Under the pieces are notes generated by a model. That model was given only the letters and a program-made list of their open reading frames with translations. It made no database searches and had not been told where the DNA came from. Positions 1-6,003 of a stretch of 6,003 bases of DNA are shown here, one piece after another (positions within the stretch are counted from its first letter, which is position 1; every line of letters starts with the position of its first letter). The stretch spans positions 1-6,003 of the forward strand of contig CAYSDH010000113.1 in assembly GCA_964429805.1 (NCBI GenBank), in the 5' to 3' direction. The translations under genes and the position numbers were made by a program. The DNA is from CAYSDH01 sp964429805 (GTDB taxonomy: Bacteria > Bacteroidota > Bacteroidia > Flavobacteriales_D > JABDKJ01).

Positions 1-177
1 TACAAGTGCTTAAGAATAAAAGAAGTGTGGTAAGTGTTATGAGTTGGTGGAATTTGATGTTGTTAAGATAGTGATTTCCTCTTTCGCATATGCAGCTATA
101 AGCGCTATTAAGAAACCCGTGGCTTGTTCAATTAGACTTGCGGAGGGCTTTTGATTTTCGCCTACGTTTTATTTTGG

Positions 178-215
178 AAGATTTCTCGGCTGCGCTTTGC
201 TTTGCTCGAAATGAC
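178..215 (-). repeat. Degenerate dispersed REP-like repeat (GTCATTTCGAGC ... GAGAAATCT type)
   Basis: Read on the minus strand, the element starts GTCATTTCGAGC (215 to 204) and ends CCGAGAAATCTTCC (189 to 176). I recall intergenic repeats of the form GTCATTTCGAGC-(few bases)-GAGAAATCT in many Bacteroidota genomes. In this copy the middle is longer, because the plus strand carries a GCTTTGCTTT near-tandem (194-203) that looks like an expansion of the usual short core. The two ends are imperfectly complementary (ATTTC with GAAAT), allowing a small hairpin. It lies in a non-coding region beyond the terminator, the usual place for such elements. The assignment is from memory of the motif; only one copy is visible here. 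Confidence 0.5.
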
Positions 216-255
216 TGTTTCAGGTGGGCCTTTGGTGTTTTAGAATCCGTCAATT

Positions 256-325
256 CGGGCATGGGGGCAGCCGCATGGGGAAATCGGGTTGATGTGGAGA
301 GCCATGGCTATTTAGCTGATGCCCG
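256..325. other. G-rich segment with nested inverted repeats
   Basis: Seven bases CGGGCAT (256-262) pair perfectly with ATGCCCG (319-325). After a five-G bulge, CAGC (268-271) pairs with GCTG (315-318). Inside, CATGG (274-278) can pair with CCATG (302-306), and AGCCATGGCT (300-309) is a perfect 10-bp palindrome. The octamer GCATGGGG occurs twice (259-266 and 273-280). Together these would form a long, imperfect, bulged hairpin. It does not resemble a terminator (no T-tract) or any RNA family I recognise. It could be the remnant of a small mobile or repeat element, or chance pairing in a G-rich stretch. Confidence 0.3.
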
Positions 326-353
326 TGCTGGAAGAAAAAAGAATTTGCGAATC

Positions 354-387
354 AAAAAAGCCGTCTCGTGTAAAACGAGACGGCTTT
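354..387 (-). terminator. Intrinsic terminator of the rpoB-rpoC unit
   Basis: A perfect 13-bp inverted repeat pairs 357-369 with 375-387 around a 5-nt loop (370-374). In the minus-strand transcript the stem is AAAGCCGUCUCGU / ACGAGACGGCUUU, and six consecutive U residues (354-359) form its end and the following tract. The stem starts 23 nt after the rpoC stop codon (411-413), where a Rho-independent terminator for this operon would be expected. In the opposite direction the stem is followed by CAGTTTTG, a poorer tract, so any activity on plus-strand transcripts should be weaker. Confidence 0.94.
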
Positions 388-410
388 CAGTTTTGTAGGG
401 TCTGTGAGAA

Positions 411-3400
411 TTACTCTCCAGCCTCTTCGACTGCGGCAGCGGCTGCTGCTTCTTTCTCTGCTTTGGCAGCTTGCAGTCTGTCATATTCTTCTTGAGAACC
501 AACGATCATGTTTTGCCACTTTCTGACTCCTGTACCTGCAGGTATCAAGTGACCAACAATTACGTTTTCTTTCAGTCCGAGTAAGTGATCTACTGTACCA
601 CCAACAGCCGCCTCGTTGAGCACCTTTGTCGTCTCCTGGAAAGAAGCGGCAGAGATGAAACTCTTCGTCTGTAGCGATGCACGTGTGATACCTTGAAGCA
701 ATGGCTTAGAAGTAGCTGGAAGTGCCTCACGCGCTGTCACTACTGCTTTATCATTTCTCTTAAGCAGTGAGTTCTCATCACGTAGCTTTCTCATGCTGAC
801 TATCTGACCTACTTTCAGCTCGGCTGAGTCTCCAGCATCTTCGATGACCATCTGGCCATAGATGTCGTCATTAATCTGCATAAAGTCCACCTTGTGCACT
901 GACTGCTTCTCTAGGAACTTCGTGTCTCCTGGCTGCTCGATGATTACTTTTTGCATCATCTGACCAACGATTACCTCAAAGTGCTTATCGTTAATCTTCA
1001 CACCCTGCAGTCGGTATACTTCCTGTACTTCGTTTACCAAGTACTCCTGAACGGCCGTAGGCCCTTCAATTGCCAAGATGTCTGCTGGTGTAATTGCACC
1101 ATCAGAAAGTGGCTGACCTGCTCTTACGAAGTCGTTTTCCTGAACCAAGATGTGCTTTGATAGCGACACGAGATACTTTCTGATCTCACCAGTCTTAGAC
1201 TCGATGATAATCTCTCTGTTACCTCTCTTGATCTTACCATAACTCGCAATACCATCAATCTCTGATACTACAGCTGGGTTAGACGGGTTCCTTGCTTCGA
1301 AAAGCTCAGTCACCCTTGGCAGACCACCGGTAATATCTCCTGACTTACCAGATACTCTAGGAATCTTGGCAATGGTGTCTCCCATTCCAATCTTGTCTCC
1401 TTCGTTTACTGATATGTGCGCACCCACTGGAAGTGAGTAAGACTTAACAATCTTCTTCGCCTTGACGATGTGTACCTCAGGGTTCTTCTTCTTATCTCGC
1501 GTCTCGATAATCACCTTCTCTTGGAAACCAGTCTGCTCGTCTGCCTCAGTACGGTATGTGATACCGTCTGTTACATTTTCAAACTGGATAGTTCCAGGCT
1601 CTTCAGTGATGATGAGTGCATTATAAGGATCCCACTTACAGATAAGATCGCCTTTCTTAATACTCTTGTTGTTCTTGGCAGAGAATCTAGAACCGTAAGG
1701 AATGTTGTTTGTCACAAGAACTACTCCTGTAGACGGGTCAACAATCTTCATTTCGGCAGAACGTCCAATGACAATCTCGCCTTCTCCGTCTTCAAACTTC
1801 TTCTTGACAGTTCTCAGTTCTTCAATCTCTAGCTTACCATCTACCTTGGCTCTAATCTCAGAGTCATCAGCAATGTTAGAGGCCACACCACCAACGTGGA
1901 ATGTTCTAAGTGTAAGCTGTGTACCCGGCTCACCAATAGACTGTGCCGCGATTACACCGACAGCTTCACCCATTCCGACCATTTCACCAGTGGCAAGGTT
2001 TCGACCGTAACACTTCGAGCAACAGCCCTTCTTCATGTCACATGTCAATACAGAACGGATTTCAACTTCTTCTATACCTGACTCTTCAATCTGCTTGGCT
2101 ACGTCTTCATTAATCTCCTCACCAGAGGCAGTCAACAATTCTTTAGTCTCAGGATGATAGATGTCATGGACAGATGTACGTCCGAGAATTCTGTCGCTGA
2201 GTGACTCAACGATGTCTTCGTTTTTCTTGAGCGGTCCAGTTACGATACCTCTCAACGTGTGACAGTCAGGAGATGTGATAATCACATCTTGAGCCACATC
2301 AACAAGACGTCTGGTTAGGTAACCTGCATCGGCCGTTTTAAGGGCTGTATCTGCAAGACCTTTACGTGCACCGTGCGTAGAGATAAAGTACTCAAGGATA
2401 GTTAGACCTTCTTTGAAGTTAGAGAGAATCGGATTCTCTACAATGTCTTGTCCACCTGTGGTACCAGATTTTTTCGGCTTGGCCATCAACCCTCTCATTC
2501 CACTCAACTGACGAATCTGCTCTCTTGATCCCCTTGCTCCTGAGTGGAACATCATGTAGATGGAGTTAAATCCTTGTTGATCTTTCTCTAGACGATCCAT
2601 CAAAATCTGCGTCAAGCGCGAGTTGGTGTGTGTCCAGATGTCAATGATTTGATTGTAACGCTCATTGTTAGTCAAGAGTCCGATGTTGTAGTTGTCCATT
2701 ACGACTCCTACTTCTGCTCTTGCTTTTTCTACAAGCTTAATCTTCTCATCAGGAACGATAATGTCTTCAAGGTTGAACGATAGTCCACCTTTGAAGGCCA
2801 TGTAGTAACCGAGTGTCTTAATATCATCCAAGAACTTCGCTGTCTTGGCTACACCTACTATCTTAAGAATACGTCCGATAATGTCTCGAAGCGACTTCTT
2901 TGTAAGTAGTTCATTGATAAATCCAACCTCTTCTGGCACGTGCTGATTGAAAATCACACGACCACAGGTTGTCTCAATCAACTCAGTCTCTTCAGAACCA
3001 TAAATTGGCACACGCACTTTGATGTTGGCGTGCAGGTCAAGCACCGCTTCGTTGTGCGCGATGATGACTTCTTCTGCAGAGTAGAATGACATGCCTTCTC
3101 CTTTGACCGTCACCTCTTTCGTAGTCAACTTTGACTTCGTGGTGTAGTACAGTCCGAGAACCATATCCTGAGATGGTACCGTAATCGGAGCACCATTTGC
3201 AGGGTTTAAGATGTTGTGAGAAGCCAACATGAGAAGTTGTGCCTCAAGAATGGCTGCATTACCAAGTGGCAGGTGTACGGCCATCTGGTCACCGTCAAAA
3301 TCCGCATTAAATGCAGTACATACCAATGGGTGCAATCTAATCGCTTTACCCTCGATAAGCTTTGGCTGGAAGGCCTGAATACCAAGTCTGTGGAGTGTCG

Positions 3401-4733
3401 GAGCTCGGTTGAGGAGGACTGGATGCCCTTTCAACACGTTTTCCAAGATGTCCCAAACAACTGGCTCTTTCTTATCGACAATTTTCTTGGCTGACTTTAC
3501 AGTCTTTACGATACCTCGCTCAATCATCTTACGGATGATGAACGGCTTGTAAAGCTCTGCCGCCATTCCTTTAGGAAGTCCACACTCGTGAAGCTTCAAC
3601 GTAGGTCCTACAACAATGACTGAACGTGCAGAATAATCAACACGCTTACCAAGAAGGTTTTGACGGAAACGACCTTGCTTTCCTTTCAACGAATCACTCA
3701 ATGACTTGAGTGGTCTATTTGCGTCAGTTTTCACCGCGCTAGACTTTCTCGAGTTATCAAACAGTGAATCGACAGACTCCTGAAGCATTCGCTTCTCATT
3801 TCTCAAGATCACCTCAGGTGCCTTAATCTCTAAGAGTCGCTTCAATCTGTTGTTACGAATGATTACTCTACGGTAGAGGTCATTCAAATCTGATGTGGCA
3901 AATCGACCACCGTCAAGTGGTACAAGTGGACGAAGCTCTGGTGGAATAACAGGAACAACTTTCACAATCATCCATTCTGGATTATTCTGAATACGTCTGT
4001 TTGCTCCACGGAATGCCTCAACGACCTGAAGTCTCTTGAGTGCCTCGTTCTTTCTTTGCTGCGCAGTCTCTGTGTTTGCCTTGTGACGGAGGTCATAAGA
4101 CAGTTGATCCAAATCAAGACGCTTCAGCAATTCGTAAAGTGCTTCTGCACCCATCTTAGCAAAGAACTTGTTAGGGTCCGTATCATCTAGATACTGGTTT
4201 TCCTTACCAAGTTTGTCTATGATATCCAAGTACTCTTCTTCTGTAAGGAAGTCTAGGTACTGTATTGGCTCACCTTCTTCGTTGAGGGCAGTTCCAGGAT
4301 TGATCACCACGTATCGTTCGTAATAGATGATCTGGTCAAGCTTCTTAGTCGGAAGACCTAAGAGGTAACCCATCTTATTAGGAAGTGATCTGAAATACCA
4401 GATATGCGCCACAGGCACAACCAACTGGATGTGTCCCATTCGCTCTCTACGAACCTTCTTTTCAGTTACCTCAACTCCACATCGGTCACAGACGATTCCT
4501 TTATATCGGATTCTCTTGTACTTACCACAGTGGCACTCATAATCCTTTACAGGTCCGAAAATCCTCTCACAGAAGAGTCCGTCCCTTTCAGGTTTATATG
4601 TACGGTAATTGATGGTTTCCGGCTTGAGTACTTCTCCAAATGACCGCTCAAGAATCTCCTCTGGAGAGGAAAGACTGATGGTAATCGTCTTGAAGTCACT
4701 ATTTACTCTGTTGTCGTTCTTTTTGTACGCCAT
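411..4733 (-). CDS. rpoC: DNA-directed RNA polymerase subunit beta-prime (complete)
   Basis: The beta-prime subunit of cytoplasmic RNA polymerase forms the clamp and carries the catalytic Mg site. At 1440 residues it is close to E. coli RpoC (1407). Visible landmarks, in order: N-terminal zinc ribbon with Cys67, Cys69, Cys82 and Cys85; the double-psi barrel motif NADFDGDQM at 476-484, with Mg-binding Asp478, Asp480 and Asp482; bridge helix at about 776-815 (FISTHGARKGLADTALKTAD); second zinc site Cys824, Cys898, Cys905 and Cys908; trigger loop at about 922-949; an SI3-like insertion at about 951-1126; the conserved C-terminal block ITGGLPRVTELFEAR at 1134-1148; VNEVQEVYRLQGVKINDKH at 1233-1251; and SFISAASFQETTKVL at 1358-1372. 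The tail (1417-1440) is Ala/Glu/Lys-rich. The ATG start is the natural one because MAYKKNDNRVNSDF matches the usual N-terminal length of the family. No frameshift or missing catalytic residue is seen. It lies 41 nt after rpoB and is evidently cotranscribed with it. The identification is essentially certain. Confidence 0.99.
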   Translation of the reverse strand: MAYKKNDNRVNSDFKTITISLSSPEEILERSFGEVLKPETINYRTYKPERDGLFCERIFGPVKDYECHCGKYKRIRYKGIVCDRCGVEVTEKKVRRERMGHIQLVVPVAHIWYFRSLPNKMGYLLGLPTKKLDQIIYYERYVVINPGTALNEEGEPIQYLDFLTEEEYLDIIDKLGKENQYLDDTDPNKFFAKMGAEALYELLKRLDLDQLSYDLRHKANTETAQQRKNEALKRLQVVEAFRGANRRIQNNPEWMIVKVVPVIPPELRPLVPLDGGRFATSDLNDLYRRVIIRNNRLKRLLEIKAPEVILRNEKRMLQESVDSLFDNSRKSSAVKTDANRPLKSLSDSLKGKQGRFRQNLLGKRVDYSARSVIVVGPTLKLHECGLPKGMAAELYKPFIIRKMIERGIVKTVKSAKKIVDKKEPVVWDILENVLKGHPVLLNRAPTLHRLGIQAFQPKLIEGKAIRLHPLVCTAFNADFDGDQMAVHLPLGNAAILEAQLLMLASHNILNPANGAPITVPSQDMVLGLYYTTKSKLTTKEVTVKGEGMSFYSAEEVIIAHNEAVLDLHANIKVRVPIYGSEETELIETTCGRVIFNQHVPEEVGFINELLTKKSLRDIIGRILKIVGVAKTAKFLDDIKTLGYYMAFKGGLSFNLEDIIVPDEKIKLVEKARAEVGVVMDNYNIGLLTNNERYNQIIDIWTHTNSRLTQILMDRLEKDQQGFNSIYMMFHSGARGSREQIRQLSGMRGLMAKPKKSGTTGGQDIVENPILSNFKEGLTILEYFISTHGARKGLADTALKTADAGYLTRRLVDVAQDVIITSPDCHTLRGIVTGPLKKNEDIVESLSDRILGRTSVHDIYHPETKELLTASGEEINEDVAKQIEESGIEEVEIRSVLTCDMKKGCCSKCYGRNLATGEMVGMGEAVGVIAAQSIGEPGTQLTLRTFHVGGVASNIADDSEIRAKVDGKLEIEELRTVKKKFEDGEGEIVIGRSAEMKIVDPSTGVVLVTNNIPYGSRFSAKNNKSIKKGDLICKWDPYNALIITEEPGTIQFENVTDGITYRTEADEQTGFQEKVIIETRDKKKNPEVHIVKAKKIVKSYSLPVGAHISVNEGDKIGMGDTIAKIPRVSGKSGDITGGLPRVTELFEARNPSNPAVVSEIDGIASYGKIKRGNREIIIESKTGEIRKYLVSLSKHILVQENDFVRAGQPLSDGAITPADILAIEGPTAVQEYLVNEVQEVYRLQGVKINDKHFEVIVGQMMQKVIIEQPGDTKFLEKQSVHKVDFMQINDDIYGQMVIEDAGDSAELKVGQIVSMRKLRDENSLLKRNDKAVVTAREALPATSKPLLQGITRASLQTKSFISAASFQETTKVLNEAAVGGTVDHLLGLKENVIVGHLIPAGTGVRKWQNMIVGSQEEYDRLQAAKAEKEAAAAAAVEEAGE

Positions 4734-4774
4734 GTTTGCTAAATGCTTAATGGGATTAAAAAATCAATACCTAA
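4734..4774 (-). promoter_or_regulatory. rpoB-rpoC spacer, leader of rpoC without Shine-Dalgarno
   Basis: This 41-nt AT-rich gap separates the rpoB TAA from the rpoC ATG. Read on the minus strand it contains a T-run (TTTTTTAATCCC), and the last bases before the start are TTTAGCAAAC. No AGGAGG-like sequence lies within 5-15 nt of the ATG. This fits the known weak use of Shine-Dalgarno sequences in Bacteroidota, where A/T-rich unstructured leaders do the job. A short TTAAT-GGG-ATTAA inverted repeat (4747-4759) is too small to act as a terminator. I see no promoter here, so rpoC should depend on readthrough from rpoB. Confidence 0.6.
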
Positions 4775-6003
4775 TTATTGGCCCAAGGTGACCTTGAGTC
4801 CGAGACCTGCCATCTCATTCAAGAGTACGTTAAACGACTCTGGAATACCTGGTTTCGGCAATGGCTCACCTTTCACAATACTCTCGTATGCTTTGGCTCT
4901 ACCAATCACGTCAGCCGACTTGACAGTAAGAATCTCTTGGAGGATGTTAGCCGCACCGAATGCCTCGAGTGCCCAAACCTCCATCTCACCAAATCGCTGA
5001 CCACCAAACTGTGCCTTACCACCAAGCGGCTGCTGGGTGATGAGTGAGTATGGTCCGATAGAACGCGCGTGCATCTTATCATCAACCATGTGCGAGAGTT
5101 TGATCATGTAGATCACACCAACTGTTGCTGGCTGATCAAACTTAACACCCGTCTCACCATCATAGAGGTATGTCGTTCCGTATGTTGGAATCTGAGCCTC
5201 TTTAGTATACTGCACGATGTCTTGCATAGACGCACCATCAAAAATAGGTGTCGCGAACTTTAGACCTAGCTTCTGGCCAGCCCAACCAAGCACTGTTTCG
5301 TAGATCTGTCCAAGGTTCATTCGAGAAGGTACACCAAGTGGATTCAACACGATATCAACGGCTGTTCCGTCTTCGAGGTAAGGCATGTCTGCCTCACGTA
5401 CGATTTTCGCAACGATACCTTTGTTACCGTGACGTCCGGCCATCTTATCACCTACTTTCAGCTTACGCTTCTTAGCAATGTAGACCTTGGCCATCTTGAT
5501 GATTCCTGTTGGAAGCTCATCACCGACAGTGACTTGGAATTCTTTTCTCTTGTACTTACCTAACACATCGTTGAACGTAAGGCTGTAGTTATGGAGAAGT
5601 GTCTGAATCTTATCGTTCAACTTCTTATCTGTCGTCCACCCTTTAGGGTTAACCAACTGGAAGTCAATCTGAGCAAGCATCTTCATGGTAAACTTGACAC
5701 CTTTCTTGATGAACTCTTCACGATAGTGATTGGCCACTCCTTGCGAAGTTTTACCGTTTACTAATCTGAATAGCTTCTCAACAAGACTAGACTTCAAGTC
5801 CTGAAGCTCTTTATCCTGCTCTTTCTTGAGCTGATCGATAATCGGCTTATCGGCCGCTTTTGCTTTTCTGTCTTTAACCGCTCTCTGGAAGAGTTTCTTG
5901 TCAATAACAACACCTCTAAGAGATGGTGAAGCTTTTAGCGAAGCGTCTTTAACATCACCGGCCTTGTCACCAAAGATTGCTCTTAGGAGCTTCTCTTCTG
6001 GAG
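4775..6003 (-). CDS. rpoB: DNA-directed RNA polymerase subunit beta, C-terminal part (5' end outside window)
   Basis: This is the C-terminal 408 residues of the beta subunit, which forms the upper jaw of the polymerase active-site cleft with beta-prime. The frame stays open to the window edge; the first visible residues are PEEKLLRAIFGDKAGDVKD, the conserved block before the flap. A charged, mostly helical insertion follows at visible residues about 41-158. Then come GDELPTG (160-166) and GDKMAGRHGNKG (184-195), in which Lys186 and Lys194 correspond to the active-site lysines K1065 and K1073 of E. coli. Further blocks are DIVLNPLGVPSRMNLGQI, the LSHMVDDKMHARS segment (His304, matching E. coli H1237) and the C-terminal clamp-contacting region QQPLGGKAQFGGQRFGEMEVWALEA. 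The protein ends in GLKVTLGQ and TAA. An in-frame TTG at 5797 is internal to the gene and not a start. The rifampicin-binding region lies outside the window, so resistance cannot be judged. Confidence 0.99.
   Translation of the reverse strand, partial: PEEKLLRAIFGDKAGDVKDASLKASPSLRGVVIDKKLFQRAVKDRKAKAADKPIIDQLKKEQDKELQDLKSSLVEKLFRLVNGKTSQGVANHYREEFIKKGVKFTMKMLAQIDFQLVNPKGWTTDKKLNDKIQTLLHNYSLTFNDVLGKYKRKEFQVTVGDELPTGIIKMAKVYIAKKRKLKVGDKMAGRHGNKGIVAKIVREADMPYLEDGTAVDIVLNPLGVPSRMNLGQIYETVLGWAGQKLGLKFATPIFDGASMQDIVQYTKEAQIPTYGTTYLYDGETGVKFDQPATVGVIYMIKLSHMVDDKMHARSIGPYSLITQQPLGGKAQFGGQRFGEMEVWALEAFGAANILQEILTVKSADVIGRAKAYESIVKGEPLPKPGIPESFNVLLNEMAGLGLKVTLGQ

Larger units (their letters stand above)
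1..353. other. Non-coding stretch downstream of the rpoC terminator
   Basis: No convincing gene is present. Bases 1-137 are AT-richer and featureless apart from trivial palindromes (GCATATGC at 86-93). Bases 138-353 hold the REP-like repeat and the foldable G-rich segment, annotated separately. Open frames here either lack a start codon or run straight through the repeat and the terminator stem. No tRNA, rRNA or riboswitch architecture is apparent, and no clear Bacteroidota-type promoter (TTTG, then TAnnTTTG about 20 nt later) was found on either strand. Confidence 0.6.

Noticed and set aside
40..168. Minus-strand 43-codon open frame ending at the TAA at 37-39
   Set aside because: It has no ATG, GTG or TTG codon between its bounding stops (37-39 and 169-171) and no recognisable similarity, although the hydrophobic GFLIALIAAYA stretch looks superficially protein-like. 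A decayed gene fragment cannot be excluded.
150..176. Possible plus-strand Bacteroidota promoter (TTTG at 150-153, TATTTTG at 170-176)
   Set aside because: The spacing of 16 nt is shorter than the usual ~19-21, the -7 box lacks one base of TAnnTTTG, and no gene follows.
300..309. Perfect palindrome AGCCATGGCT as an operator site
   Set aside because: It is a single 10-bp palindrome with no promoter or gene beside it; it is better treated as part of the nested inverted repeats at 256-325.
138..398. Plus-strand 86-codon open frame beginning at TTG
   Set aside because: It has no ATG near the start and no ribosome binding context. It translates the REP-like repeat and the G-rich segment, and runs through the whole rpoC terminator stem; the product resembles nothing known to me.
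308..502. Minus-strand 64-codon frame over the rpoC 3' end
   Set aside because: It overlaps the conserved end of rpoC in another frame and reads into the terminator hairpin, so it is a shadow.
1470..1832. Plus-strand antisense open frame of 120 codons, and similar ones at 951-1160, 1702-2010, 3216-3494, 4404-4643 and 4743-5475
   Set aside because: All are opposite highly conserved rpoB/rpoC coding sequence and show no domain or start context of their own.
5795..5797. TTG as a start for a separate 340-residue RpoB fragment
   Set aside because: The frame is open and conserved upstream to the window edge (LLRAIFGDKAGDVKD), so this is internal Leu69 of the visible part of rpoB and not a split gene.

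Overview
This is a housekeeping window carrying the tail of the rpoB-rpoC transcription unit, read entirely on the minus strand. It encodes the catalytic core of bacterial RNA polymerase. The right end (6003 down to 4775) is the C-terminal ~408 residues of the beta subunit, whose N-terminal part lies beyond the window. A 41-nt spacer follows, then a complete 1440-residue beta-prime subunit (4733 down to 411). The operon closes with a strong intrinsic terminator, a perfect 13-bp stem plus T-tract, whose stem begins 23 nt after the rpoC stop.

The organism is probably a member of the Bacteroidota. This rests on the wording of the RpoC N-terminus (residues 22-50, then the zinc ribbon ECHCGKYKRIRYKGIVCDRC), a trigger helix reading TLRTFHVGG, the large insertion in RpoC after the trigger loop, the absence of a Shine-Dalgarno sequence before rpoC, and a degenerate copy of a dispersed 'GTCATTTCGAGC...GAGAAATCT' repeat that I recall from Bacteroidota genomes. 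I cannot resolve the class or genus; a marine or soil Cytophagia- or Flavobacteriia-like lineage would fit.

The left ~356 bases (1-356), downstream of the terminator, hold no supportable gene. The stretch contains the repeat-like element (about 178-215), a G-rich segment that can fold (about 256-325), and AT-richer unremarkable sequence at 1-137. The next gene, if there is one, lies outside the window.

I found no evidence of a novel system, mobile element, CRISPR array, defence locus or RNA gene. All long plus-strand open frames at 411-6003 are antisense shadows of rpoB and rpoC. The findings below are therefore modest: lineage features of the polymerase subunits, and small oddities in the non-coding stretch.
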